Positions 20,725 through 32,502 of a stretch of 64,000 bases of DNA are shown in pieces. How positions within the stretch are numbered: the first letter of the stretch is position 1; each line of letters opens with the position of its first letter. The translations under genes and the position numbers were made by a program. The DNA is from Codonopsis lanceolata (lineage: Eukaryota > Streptophyta > Magnoliopsida > Asterales > Campanulaceae): NCBI GenBank assembly GCA_013146195.2, contig CM028377.1, positions 162,936,545 through 163,000,544 on the forward strand, written 5' to 3'. The notes under the pieces were generated by a model. That model did not search any database. It saw only the letters and a program-made list of their open reading frames with translations, and had not been told where the DNA came from.

Positions 20725-21530
20725 ACCATGTGCATTTAATAAACTAGTTGATAAACCACAGACCAGTTAACACTGTTAACAGACAATGGCATGGTTTATC
20801 TATGGTTTATTAATAAACCAGTTGATAATAAACCAGTTGATAATAAACCAGTAGATACACTAGCTGATAAACCAGTTTGCAAACCTGCTGTTTGGTAACC
20901 AGTGTGAGTTAACAGACACTCACTTGGTTTATCTATGGTTTATCAATAAACTAGTTGATAAACCAGTTTCCAAATCAAGGTGCAAACCTGCTGTTTGGTA
21001 ACCAGTGTCAGTCAACAAACACTCACCTGGTTTATTTATGGTTTAACAATAAACCAATTGATAGACCAAGGTGCAAACCTGTTTGGTAACGTTTTTTATA
21101 AACCACAGACCAGTTAACAATGTTAACAGACAATGACATGGTTTATCTATGGTTTATTAATAAACTAGTAGATACACCAGTTGATAAACCTATTTGCAAA
21201 CATGCTGTTTGGTAACTGGTGTCAGTTAACGGACACTCACATGGTTTATCTATGGTTTATCAATAAACCAGTTGATAAACCAGTTTGCAAACCTGCTGTT
21301 TGGTAACTTTTTTTTATAAACCACAGACCAGTTAACATTGTTAACAGACAATGACATGATTTATCTATGGTTTATTAATAAACTAGTTGATAAACGTGTA
21401 GATACACCAGTTGATAAACCAGTTTGCAAACCTACTATTTGGTAACCAGTGTCAGTTTAACTGACACTCACTTGGTTTATATATGGTTTATCAATAAACC
21501 AGTTTGCAAACTAATTTGCAATGATTTATT
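20725..21530. repeat. Complex tandem repeat rich in ggtttat/ataaacc dyads
   Basis: Monomers of about 95-200 bp are repeated roughly five to six times. Shared blocks include 'tggtttatctatggtttat', 'caataaaccagttgataaac' and 'tttgcaaacctgctgtttgg'. Many units hold GGTTTAT-CA-ATAAACC, a 7-bp inverted repeat, and gttaac...gttaac pairs. Length differences between monomers reflect different numbers of the aaaccagttgat sub-block. Confidence 0.85.
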
Positions 21531-21719
21531 AATCAAAAATGTTTTTTTTTGTAAACTAACATTGTGGATTGATAAACGAGGTTATGTGCCAATGTATAAG
21601 GTACCAGTTCAAAATACACATGATGTCGAATGGTTGTGCATTTTACAAAGAAAGACCAGTTTTGGGCCATAGTTGAATTTGCAGAAAACTAAAATGGATT
21701 CAGATGAATGTTTATGAAA

Positions 21720-21965
21720 ACGAACCTGAATACTAAGCACACAATTGATGGGCTTGCTTCGAATTTGGAAGAAAACTTTTTTGAACTCCATGACACGACT
21801 GAGGGAGGGAGTATTCGACGAGGGGGACGAACCTGAATACTTGACAGTTAGCAAACAGTTGATGGGCTTCGAATTTGAGAGAGAACACACTGGATTTCGA
21901 ATGTTAAGACTTTGAGTAACGATCCTAACGAACTTTGTCGAACTCTGTTATGCGGCTGAGGGAGG
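21720..21965. repeat. Tandem duplication, about 125-bp unit
   Basis: Two diverged copies contain 'cgaacctgaatact', 'ttgatgggcttcgaattt' and 'ctgagggagggag(t/c)attcg'. The second copy is followed at 21974-21995 by a perfect 8-bp inverted repeat (GTATACTT, six bases, AAGTATAC). Confidence 0.7.
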
Positions 21966-22169
21966 GAGCATTCGTATACTTCGGTATAAGTATACAGGGG
22001 GCAGTGTACAAACCCAACCCGTACAAACCAATACCAAAAAAAGAAAATGATAAATAAAAGATAGTTTAGACATTCCACGGTTAAAGTGCCCATATAATTA
22101 TTATTTTTTAAGTTGGGCTAAAAATGACAGAGTCTTGTTTGACTTGGCCGTTTTTGTAAATGCCCCATA

Positions 22170-22437
22170 TTAAGAAGAGACAAGAGAGCCAACAATTGGG
22201 TACTTTGATTCCCAGTCCTTGAGAACGCCGATCTCCGTATCGGAAATGTCGTCGAGAGACGCAACGACGTTGTCTTCATTCTTGCTCATCTTGGCTAATG
22301 CTCTGCTGGCATCCTTGCCGGCGAACATGGCATATGAACCGCCGGGGCCGTAGAAGGATTTTCCGGTAGTCACGTCAAAGAGACGACCCTTGACTGCAAC
22401 ATAGATGAGCTCAAAGCTGCTGGAGAGTGAGCTCCAT
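22170..22437 (-). pseudogene. Membrane steroid-binding protein 3-like (MAPR family) pseudogene
   Basis: The frame reads IYVAVKGRLFDVTTGKSFYG, PGGSYAMFAGKDASRALAKM, then SDTEIGVLKDWESKYPIVGS before a stop. This is the cytochrome b5-like heme/steroid-binding domain of the small, roughly 100-residue plant MSBP3/MAPR2 proteins. An ATG at 22437 encodes MELTLQQL, the expected N-terminus, but in a different frame. About 30-35 nt that would encode the YNGTDESKP-like stretch are missing, and three to four residues before KYP are also deleted. No intron is visible. The two deletions and the frameshift make a working product unlikely. A decayed or retro-copied gene is the best reading. This is the only host-gene family recognised in the window. 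Confidence 0.75.
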
Positions 22438-22774
22438 TGATTCCGGTAGCTACCTTTTATTTTCTTCTTATTAAAACAATTTAATCTTAAATAAGCGCCA
22501 AACAACGGTATGATTAACTCTAATCCATCGGTGGAAATTGGATTTTATAGAAATGAATATTCCCAACCGTAACAGTTAAATTTTCCTCTCTACGATTCAA
22601 AGCCCAGGACTTTTTTTTTTTTTTTATGTAGACAAGATTCTTGAATTTCTTTCTTCCTCTAAATCGATCAATTTCCTTCTTCTCCTCCGGAGTTGGAATC
22701 ATTCCCGTTTATATATAATCCAAACTCTCTTTGGACGGCGTTGATGGGTTTGACTGGTTAACTGATCTGATTCC

Positions 22775-23141
22775 ATGGGGCATTATTGTAGCAAGGGCGT
22801 TGTAGTATCAGTCATCAAAGACGACGCCACCCCAAATAACATCATCGTTCCTTCCGGATCCACCCATGTCAGCAAGCACCTACCAAATTCACATCCTAGG
22901 TCGTCGGCAACGGCCACACATTTCGGCAATGGTACTACCACGTCAAGTAACAAAACACGCCAGTTCTCTCGTTCACCGGCAGTCCATGGCAGAGCTCGTA
23001 CCCACCAAGGGTGGCTCCGTCGCCATCTCCGGTGAGGACGCCAAGAGGATTTTCAAGTGGCCTTTCTCTCCACCGTCGCCGCCGAAGCCAATCATGTCGG
23101 CGATTATGAAGCGACAAGGCGTCGGAACGGGATACAGTTAA
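22775..23141 (+). other. Unidentified GC-richer coding-like stretch
   Basis: After a TATA-like ttatatataat at about 22710, an ATG at 22775 opens an 86-codon frame (MGHYCSKGVVVSVIKDDATP...). The overlapping frame at 22866-23141 contains MAELVPTKGGSVAISGEDAK and a proline-rich PFSPPSPPKPI segment that looks more protein-like. No family is recognised. The switch of the plausible frame near 22985 suggests a frameshifted gene fragment. It is divergent from the MSBP pseudogene, about 340 bp away. Confidence 0.3.
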
Positions 23142-23154
23142 CACTATATTTGTT

Positions 23155-23350
23155 TTTAACAGTTAAAAAGGGCTTCAAATCATCTGTTCCGCTCTCTATT
23201 ACATTCACTGTCCCATTGAATCTCGACCGTACACATTCCTTGTTATTTTAGTCAGTCTTTTTTTTATAAGGAAATATGTGAGGCTGAGATTCAATGGGAC
23301 AGAGGATGTGACAGAGAGCGGGACAGATGATTTGAAGCCGTTAAAAAGAC
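23155..23350. mobile_element. Foldback MITE-like inverted repeat
   Basis: The arms are about 70 bp. The left arm (aaaaagggcttcaaatcatc...gtcccattgaatctc) pairs with the right arm (gagattcaatgggacagagg...gatgatttgaagccgttaaa). The loop is about 60 bp and T-rich. The outermost bases are gttaaaaag-like on both sides. No clear TSD was seen, so the superfamily is open. Confidence 0.65.
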
Positions 23351-25354
23351 ACTTTTTAAGTAAAAAGACAAATATACCCTTAATAAAATTTGATCACGCT
23401 AACATTGCAACTCAAAATCGATGCATGGTAATTTTAATATTTGTTTCGGTGATCCAAATTGTGGATTGAGACTTTCTGCATTGCAAATCCGATGCTTGCT
23501 TCGCAAAAACCAATTTATGCATCCTAATTTACTTTTGTATTTTAATACTAAATTGATGAATCGTAATTCTAAAATAGTCGTAAACCAAATCGATGCATTG
23601 CGACTCAGTTTTTGAAGGTGGCACAAATGGGTATCAGCAAATGACAATTTTTTCCCGTTATATTAACCAGAATAACTGAAGAGAAAAATTTGTTTAGATT
23701 GCGTTAAATTAAAAGTTTGGAACTGGGAGTCCAATCCCATCGAAGTTGTTAACTCCACTAATCTCTTGTCCCATCTTCTTCAATAACGCTACACTAGCAC
23801 TATATATGGTCTGTTTATGTATTTTGTTTTTTAATACTAAATTCATGCTTCGCAATTCAAAAATAGTTGCATCGCGAGTCAAATCGATGCATCACAAATT
23901 AAATCAACGCATCGAAATTAAGAAAACCTTTGAATTTTGGCAGCCATAGCAACAATGGTTGTTGCTTGGATTGCGCTCCCAACAACCAAATTATTTTGTT
24001 ATTTGGTATTGAATTTCAATCTCGATGTAGCTACACCTCCACTTTCAATTAATCCCTACCCTCCCCTCTATATTTCTTAAAATCTCTATTTATGTATAAA
24101 CACAATTCAATGCTTGATTTTGAAATCTGCAGGTTTCTTGTTGTTGCAAAATTCATCATGTTTGCCTCTTCAGTGCTATCCTCTTTCCTTTCATTCGTCC
24201 TTGGTCGTCAACCCTCACGCCATGTTGACTATTCCTACTTATTCCTTCATGATTTCGTAATCTTCTTTCCTTGGTATGCTTTGAATAACAGAGATGCCTC
24301 CATGTTGCTTGAAGGTTTGAAGGTGAAATCGCAGTTACGTATTCAAAGTTAAAGGAAATTCTTTATTTATGAGATTAAGATTTCTATTTCTCAATCAGAC
24401 CAACTGTGTCGAATTCTTTTTTTAAGATAGGGCCAAATTACGGTAAAGAAGTGAACGGAAGCTAGCCTTTAAGCCCCTGGGGTAGGACTTGGAAAAGATT
24501 GTTGAACGGGGGCAATTAAGAAACAATTTTATAAAAATGTATTTTCAAAGTTAAAAAAAAAAAGGAGTTAAGAGGTTATAATAAATCTTGTAAAGTGGAC
24601 CGCCTACAAAAAACCAAACAAATCTTTGAGTTATTCGATCATTTAACTGGCCTTTTACTTTGGTCTATTATTGGGCCTTTCCATTATAGGCCTAGACTCC
24701 AACAATTTTCATGTAAAGTAACTATTAAAATGACAAAAACTTAAAAAAGCCATTTACGGATATTTTTTAGGGTAAAATTATGGCAAGTTCATTTTACAAA
24801 GTTTTTAACCCCAAAATTTTATTGTTTTTTTTTCAACCGCAAAAGATCGTTTTTTTAAATATTGTTCCGAAAATTTCACTGTTTCATTCAACAGCTCCGA
24901 CAACACACTTTTGATTAAAAAATTATCATTGTTGCACAACAAAACGGGAATCAACCATTGAATCAAAAACAATTTTATATTTGGAGAAAATACAACAAAA
25001 ACAAAACAGTGTAAATGCTCATAAGTGACCAAGCTCACTGCTTCAATCAATGACATAAATAGATTTCTCGGTAAAAGGAGAACCAAAATCCAAAATATAT
25101 TCACTAGGTTTCACAATTAAAACTAAAGATTAAAAAAGGAAATATAAAGCAAGGCATTGATCAATGAAATAAAACCAGATTACATAGTTTATTCATCTGA
25201 AAAGAAACCAGATTACAAATATGACGAGCAATCAAGTAAAGGATTAGCACAAGAGTTTATTCACCTGAAAAGAAATCATGAGTTGCGGCGGGAGACAAAG
25301 GTGTCACGACAACGATCAACGTCAAGATCACGATTAGTAATGAAGGAGTGAGCA
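23351..25354. other. AT-rich intergenic sequence, no gene recognised
   Basis: Contains scattered copies of a cgatgcatcgcgattc-like motif (23410-23600 and 23860-23920) beside TTTTAATACTAAATT(G/C)ATG blocks, suggesting an old duplication of about 120 bp. A plus-strand 86-codon frame at 24092-24352 includes an acceptor-like tctgcag but has no recognised motif. Confidence 0.35.
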
Positions 25355-26105
25355 TAACTTTTTGAATCGCGATCCATAAATTTTTGAATTGTGATTCATA
25401 AATTAAAATTTTGAATCGTGATACATAAATTAAAATTTTGAATCACGATACATAAAATTTTGGTACGCGATACATATTATCAACCTCGGCGCGCGTAACT
25501 ATTACTATTGATTTCCAAATCTGGTTTGGTGTCGTATTCGATGAAACAGAGGGCTTCCTTTTCGTAGAAAGAGATGAAAAATTCCAGATATGTTTTTGAT
25601 CATTTCAGATCTAGGTTTGTGTTTGTGAATGTGTGTATGATCATTCCAGAAATGGGTTTTTTAACTATACAATGTCGTGGAAGACCTCAATAGAAATTGG
25701 GTCTCAGATTTTTGCACTGGTGGGTGAATAGTTCTTGTACAAAATGAGGAGAGTGGGTGAATAGTTCATGTACAAAATGGGGAGAAACCAATGGAAGCAT
25801 GATGAATGAAGTTGGGGACCTGCCTACTAAACCATTTTGTCTTGGAGACTAGAGTATGGATTTCTTCAGTGGTGGGTGAATGGTCTGCTTCTTTGATTTA
25901 GATTTCACAATGAAATTCTTTTTTTCTTTTGCCACCGCTACTTGGACTGACGAGTGATGAGGACCGAGGAACCCCCTCGAATGTCGAATCCATCTTTCTT
26001 CCTTGACTTTCCGTACACTAGTTGTGAGCGTTGTATTTTGAATCGTGGTACATAATTTTTTGAATCGTGATACATAATCTTTTGATTCGCGATACATTTT
26101 TATAG
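25355..26105. repeat. Short repeats, ttttgaatcgtgatacataa family
   Basis: Five consecutive 22-27-bp copies at about 25360-25475 and three more at 26036-26100, all in the same orientation, flank about 560 bp of unrelated sequence. That spacing could mark subterminal repeats of a non-autonomous element, but no ends were identified. Confidence 0.5.
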
Positions 26106-28019
26106 CATGCCTCACGCTCATTAAGAGTATCGCAGTCATTTCGTCCTAAAAAGTGTTATTTTCCGGTTGAAAAAAAACACGATACAATAGCGAATTAAAA
26201 CTTTAAAAAGGAGACCGGCCCACAATTATTTTTATTTTTTATGAGACGAATTTTTCTGAACTGACTCACCATGTACTGGTGAACTGAGATGTTGGAGAGT
26301 ATGATTCTGTCACACAGATTACGATCAATAAGATGGTCTCACGTGAGACCTACTCTATTTAAAAAACAATCCTAAATATGTTTCCATCTTAAATGAGCGA
26401 GATTGCATTTGAAAATTCACAAAATGAAAACAAGAAACTGGCTTGAAAACGGGACATTTATTCAAATAAACTTTTGGAAACGTTCACACAAAATAATAAA
26501 TATTTTCATAGGTTATAGCATAATAAAAAAGTTTAAGATTAGGTTTTTTGTTTTTTATAAGACGGTCTTACGTATCTTAATTTGTAAGACGACGAGCATT
26601 TTTCTGTTAAATGAGTCATGATTCAGAAATCTCAATGCAATTCATCGCATTTTGAAAATTATAGTATCACCCTACACGTTTATAAATTAAAAGTCTCACT
26701 TTTTAAGATAAAATATCATTTTTGTCCCTAAAAGTGTCACTTTGTATCTTTAATGGAAGTTATCACTTTTTTTCTTTTAAAAGTAACTTTTTGGCCTTAA
26801 ATGTATCACTTTGCATTATAAATGAAAAATCACCATTTTTGATGTAAAACGGTGAAAGAGTTACTCTATAGCATTGAAAGTGTTAATTTTTAGCATTAAA
26901 TGTGTAATTTTTTGCCCTAAAAATATCACTTTTGCATTAAAAATGAAGTCAATTAAGGTTTTGAGTTTATTTAGGAATAAAATGCAAACTCCGGCCACCT
27001 AGGGATTTTTGCCAGCAAAGTTTGGAAAGAGAGAGGGCTCCAATGCACGATTTGGAACAAGGAGGGCACTAGAGCAAATAAAAAAATTATCTTTAATGTG
27101 GTGGCAAGCTAACAATGTGCCACGTCGCATCCCAACCCAACAAAAGATCCGTGCATGTTTTAATGGGTTTGAGTTTGGGCCATTTGATCCGGCCCATATC
27201 CTACACATCAAACTCATTGTTCTTTCGTATTTTTACCTGTTACATTGATCGGTAATCGTGGTCTTCTTTGATGTGTTGCACATTCAAAAAATATTTTTAA
27301 TCATTTTTTAGAGCTCTGTCATAAGAATTTAGGATTCGTAAATCGTAAGACGGTCTTACACAAGTTTTTGCTAAAGTTTAATGATTCTAAATGATATAAG
27401 TGAGTACCACCTATTTTCGATTGAAAATTCTTATTGCTTTGTTGTTTGGAATTTGATAGGTCTTTTTGCAAATTGCTTCTAAATAAGAGAGGCACCTGCG
27501 CCTGCCCACAACAGCAAAATCATGAACTTGAAGATTTTTTATTTGAGAAGCATTAATTAAGGCTTCAAATGATAAGTGGAGTTAAGTTTTGCTGTGTTTA
27601 TATTTGACTTGTTTATAAACGAGGAATAATAAGAAGCTTGAGTTTGGTTAGTTTGATAACCCAATGAGCTCAAGCCGAGCTTGCAATGAACCAACCTTTT
27701 TCTCCATGGCTCCATCTAACAAGCTTAGCTTGTTTCTTTAAAAAAAAAAAAAAACATCCTCAAGATTTTTGAAAAGACAAATAAATTTTATCGTAAAAAA
27801 TCTATTTTTTTTGTATATTTTTAACATAATAACATAATAAAACAATTATATCATGTGGCATATACGGAATAATATTGGTTGGTATCATTTCTTAGAATTG
27901 TAATCGCTTAGTTACCTTTTTTCTTTAAACCGCAAAAGTTCACTTTCCGTAATTTGTTCCTAAAATACCCATAAATACATCGTCCTATCTCACTTTCCCG
28001 TCAATCTATAATACAATAG
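26106..28019. other. AT-rich intergenic sequence with palindromes and short repeats
   Basis: Three palindromic motifs occur: aagatggtctcacgtgagacc (about 26330), taagacggtctta (about 26557) and gtaagacggtcttac (about 27345). At 26640-26960 a loose repeat of tatcacttt...gcattaaaaatga type recurs about six times. No coding sequence is recognised. Confidence 0.4.
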
Positions 28020-28520
28020 AGGTCAGTGTGACATGTTTACAATTGACAAAAGATAAAGACCGACTGAGATTTACTGTTTTACCAAGATTCTACGGTTATG
28101 ATTAAAACTTATCTTCACATGTGCGAGTGAGACACCAGTTACAAAACGGTTTACCAAGTTTACTGTTTTACCAAGTTACAAGACGGTTTACAGTTATTAT
28201 CTTTTACTGAGATATTACGGTTTTACAATTAATATTTTACGGTTTTACAGTTTTACAGTTTTATGGTTGTGAAAATTTGTATTTGTATTTTTGTTCTTTT
28301 TAATTGTTATCGTAATTAACTTAATCAATTTAATTTTTTTCCGACCCGTAATTTCGTATACAAATTTTAAAAAATTAAAAAAAATCTTATGTTTTGTAAT
28401 TTAAAATATTTGTTTTTTTCTTTTTAACTATTATCATAGTTATCTTAATCAATTTAATTTTTGTCCGGCCTTTTTTTTCCGACTCACAATTTCGTATACA
28501 AATTATTAATTAATCACTCT
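28020..28520. repeat. Low-complexity tandem sequence
   Basis: Repeats of tacggttttacagtttta type (28080-28270) are followed by two diverged copies of a block of about 115 bp, each ending ccgac(c/t)c(g/a)(t/c)aatttcgtatacaaatt (about 28310-28520). Confidence 0.6.
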
Positions 28521-28766
28521 ATTCCGGGTAAAGGGGCTCCGTTTGAAAGTCATTTTTTAAGAAAATAATATTTTTAGTAGTTTATTTCTATAATATCTGC
28601 TTCATTTATTGATAAATTTTCAAACTGACACCGTGTCATCGACACGGGCAAGAGTCTTAGTTAAAACGTAAAGAGAAACAAATCCCTCATTTAGATATTT
28701 AGTATACAGGAAGATGCGATCTTTGATTCTTTCCAGAAGAATTGTCATCCAAAAAAAGACTTTGAC

Positions 28767-29764
28767 TAGAGCTGTCAAATAGGGCAAAAGCCCGCAGGCA
28801 TGCCCGCCCCGCCACACAATAGGGACGGGTTGGGCTGATGTATTTGATACCCGTTTGGAAAACGGGCTTTGCCCGTACGGGCTGCGGGCTTTGCGGGCCG
28901 GGGGGGGGCGAACTGATCGTACAACTCACAATCACATTATTTATGCCTTATGGAATAATGGAATCTCTGAATCTACCAATCTGGACTGGAAACTTAGTCA
29001 CTAGTCAGTGAGTGACGGCCCAGCCCATTTTAGTTTGCGTTACTTAGGGTCCTTAGGGAGTTAACTTAGGGTTCTCTCATATGTCATAAATTCATAATCA
29101 TAGTCATTCTCAATTTCTCTCTTCAGAAATTCTCATCACCAGTCACTCAGTTAGTGATTCCGTCTCCAGCAGGCAGCGACTCAACGGCGACTTCATCTCT
29201 TCTGTTCCGACTTCTTCTCTCATCCATCTTTGCTCCTCCGTCTTTGTCACCTCCATCTTCGCTCGTCCAGCTTCGCCGCCACCTCAGATCCCAAGCTCTC
29301 TCTCCCATCCATCAATTTCGTCCGTGTGACTGTCCCTCCCTCTGCGTCTCTCTCTTTCTCTCACCCTTGGAGACTCAATCTCACATCTCTCTCTCAAAAA
29401 TCCAGTCACCGCTGGTAGCATACAGATCTGGCACTGCATGGCATCACTGTAATTTTGTCACCCTTGTAATTTTGTCAATTTGTTTTCAAGAATGGATGTT
29501 TGTTTTTATACAATATTCAGTTTTGTTTTGGATTGAAAATACGTTTGTTTGGATTCCATGATTTGGTTGTTTTTGCCTTTTTTTTGGTATAAAATTAAAA
29601 TTTGGCGGGCAAGCATGTTTTGCCCGCGGCCCTACACGGGGTGGGCTGGGCTAAGGATTTTAGGGACCGTCATGCTTGCGGGCTTTCCCACCCCGGTCCG
29701 TATTGTAGCGGGTTTTTTAGGCCAGCGGGCAAAACCACCCCACAGGCCCGTTTTGATAGCTCTA
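28767..29764. mobile_element. Non-autonomous hAT element, 998 bp
   Basis: The terminal inverted repeats are TAGAGCTGTCAAA and its partner ending TTTTGATAGCTCTA. Subterminal GGGC-rich gcccgcaggcatgcccgcc-type repeats occur at both ends. A perfect 8-bp TSD, actttgac, lies at 28759-28766 and 29765-29772. The interior (28930-29560) is a CT-rich leader-like region with no transposase motif. It is consistent with a deletion derivative that kept its 5' leader, or with captured host sequence. Confidence 0.9.
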
Positions 29765-29772
29765 ACTTTGAC

Positions 29773-30242
29773 CTCTTGTGGAGCATTCCGCTTCAAAAGA
29801 TATCCACCTATTTCCATTCATCCCGAAGAAGATCTACTTCATGAGCTAAGTGCTTGTACATGGACTTTGACAGTGAAGAAACATTCATTTCCCAAAAGCT
29901 ACCATTTATTCCAAGTTAAGTAAAAAGGGGCATAGAGCACATTTTGAGAGTCGTCAAATGCTGAGATTAGAAAATGAAAAAAAATTAATAGAGATTACAA
30001 CAAGAATTGTTCTCCTTTTTTTCTCTTGCGATGCTCGTATTTTCTGCTACGTACCTCTTGCGATGCCTGATGTTTGCGTCGTAGTCTCCCTAACAGACTA
30101 GCCTTGCAAGAATCATTATTATTGAACAATTGGGTGAAGTCGTTGTTCCTGATTGAGCAATTCTATAACTGCCACTGGGTTCACCGGGTTTACCCACACA
30201 GACAGTTGGAGGTTTGCAACATCCCAACTGTGAATTGTTGCA
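29773..30242. other. Flank between the hAT and Athila B
   Basis: No gene is recognised. Together with 28620-28758 it forms a minus-strand reading frame that the hAT insertion splits. Confidence 0.35.
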
Positions 30243-31549
30243 TGATTTTCAATTGATCACTAAATCATGCCGCAAGCACACGACTATTCGTGTAATATTT
30301 AGGATGTCGATCTCACAGGGACTTTGAATCAAATACCGATGATTCACAATTTATATTATCTAGACGAAACGATTTCAAGATTTTGATTATGATGAGTAAA
30401 TTGAAGTAAAAATTCTATCTATCTAAAGAAGGGAAGAATGATATATATAGGTAAAACATCTCTCCTAAGCCTTTTCTTCCTTTTCCCTTTATCTCATCAA
30501 GAGATATTCCAAAAATAAATTAGAATAAATGAGGAGTAAAGGAGAAGTAAATGAGAGATAAATGAGAGACTAAAGGCTCTCCAATCTCCCTTTAGATGTC
30601 ATTTAGGCTAAATTCATTAAAAGCTCAAAACTAGAAGTAGTTGGAAGTGATTCTTGAGCTACTCTGATTGAAGGTTGCCAAATATTTCGCATCCATGGTG
30701 CAATTGCTGCTGGAAATCTTTAACTTCGCCACTTGACAGCAACTTTCCACCCACGAAAATAACCACTGGCCACAAATGATGCTGGAATTTCTACTCCTCT
30801 TTTTGCGTTTAATTCCACAATAAAGTTTGTCTTAGGGGTGGCAATTTGAGGCACGATATGATTGGCCGACACAAACACGATACAAAATTATAGGGTTTGA
30901 GTTGGGTTTATCGGGTTCGGGCCGTTATAGGGCCAACACGATAAAAAATGAGTTGTTATCGGGCTGGCTTGATAAGCACGGTAAGGCACGATAACTAAAA
31001 TATATATGTTTTAAAAATTTACTATGGGTTATTAACTTCTTTCTAACTATTTTCATGATTATTTCATGGTTTTATAATTTGAAATTTTATGACTTTTAAA
31101 CTACTTGACTGTTTATATTGATAAATTTTTAAAATATGTATTAAAAAATTAAAATTATATATTTTATAATGTTTATTGGGCTTAACGGGCCTAACTAAAT
31201 AAATCATGTTTCTTTGCTTATCGTGTCTATCGTGTCGTGCTTTTCGTGTTTTTATCGTGTCGTGTTTGAGTTTTAATATTCGGCACGATAAGTTTATCGT
31301 GACATGTTCATGTCGTGTTGTTATCGTGTCGGCTCGATAATAGCCCAGCACGACTGATTTGCCACCTCTAGTTTGTCTTTAATTCACCAATAAAGCCTGA
31401 CTTTAATTCAAAATGTTCCAAAACTACACAATTAAGTCAAATAAAGGTAAGGGAGCCAAAACAAATAAATTTGCTATAATAAATGCAATATTATCTAGAA
31501 AAATAAGCCTAAAGCATCCAAAAATATAGACAATATGTACATTTATCAC
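30243..31549 (-). mobile_element. 3' LTR of Athila-type element copy B
   Basis: In minus orientation it starts TGATAAATG at 31549 and ends TTGAAAATCA at 30243, with the polypurine tract (gctcaagtttgagggag) at 31550-31566. Compared with LTR A, about 0.78 kb in the middle is deleted at about 30400. A hAT MITE occupies 30833-31370. Confidence 0.75.
30833..31370. mobile_element. hAT-type MITE, 538 bp
   Basis: The ends are TAGGGGTGGCAATTTGAGGC and (reverse complement) TAGAGGTGGCAAATCAGTCG. A perfect 8-bp TSD, gtttgtct, lies at 30825-30832 and 31371-31378. The uninterrupted site is present in Athila A (aaagtttgtctttaattcac near 12140). The interior is rich in cacgataa/ttatcgtg motifs on both sides. 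Confidence 0.95.
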
Positions 31550-32346
31550 TCCCTCAAACTTGAGCTTTGATCGTTCAGAGAAAATGAATAGATTCAAACT
31601 AAAAATAGCCTGGAACGGAGAAAAATAGGAAGGACACTAACTTGTGAAAATAAGTGCACAACACTATGGACTTTAGCTCAAAACCATCAACAAACCGGAA
31701 GGCAGGGTCTTTATATTCCGAGGCTAATAAAATCTCAAGTGCTCAATCTAAATCTCCAATCACTCACTCAATCAAGGAGAGCCTTGGGGCTTAACTAGCT
31801 CAAATTATGCTACCACATAAATGTTAAAGCTGAAATTCTCGAATCAAGAGGCACTCGTCATCAATTAACAATTAACCTCCTTATTTCCCATTGAGAGCAC
31901 ATACAAACTTTTATTTTCTTTTCCTCTTTTTTTTTTCCGTTAGCGCCCTTTTCTTCTTTCTTTTTATTTTTCATTTCTTCAATTTTTTCAAGGCACGCTA
32001 ACTTCATCTTTTTTTTTCTTTTCATTTTTTTTCAATCAACCCACCAATCAACATTATTTCAATACCCCTTCTCTTTTTTTCTCTCGCTCTCACCTCAATA
32101 GCCAAAAATGTAACACATGAAAGCTCAAACCCAACAAAAGTGAACAATATACACATGAATATTCATTTTAAGTTCTCTTGAAGGGTAGGATAAAGTGTGT
32201 AGGCTAAATGGGTGAGTAAATGCGGGTAAATGAAATGAGCGTTGAATGGGGGTCATTTGTGTGTTTAGCACACACCATTCTTTGCACAAGCTAAAGGGGG
32301 ACACTAGGAACAACATTTTTCGAAAAAGTTATGCAAGAAAATGCTC
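31550..32346 (-). mobile_element. Athila B non-coding 3' region
   Basis: Aligns with 12584-13640 of copy A without long insertions and contains no gene. It is interrupted at 32347 by the poly(A) end of the LINE. Confidence 0.65.
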
Positions 32347-32502
32347 TTTTTTTTTTTTTTTCAGGGAAGCAGGGCGGCACCTGCGAGATATTATTAATTA
32401 AGGAAAAAGAATACAAACTTGAGGGGGACAACCAGCCTAACCCTTTGAACGGGGGGACAGAGGAGCCTAACCTCGAAAAAGAAATACATCTGATCAAAAG
32501 AC

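Noticed and set aside
22437..22775. Bidirectional promoter between the MSBP copy and the plus-strand frame
   Set aside because: One side is a pseudogene and the other is unidentified; TATA-like AT runs alone do not support it.
24092..24352. 86-codon frame with an acceptor-like site upstream
   Set aside because: Hydrophobic but no recognised domain and no supporting exon. Left as unassigned.
25849..26139. 96-codon minus-strand frame
   Set aside because: Covers short repeats and has no motif.
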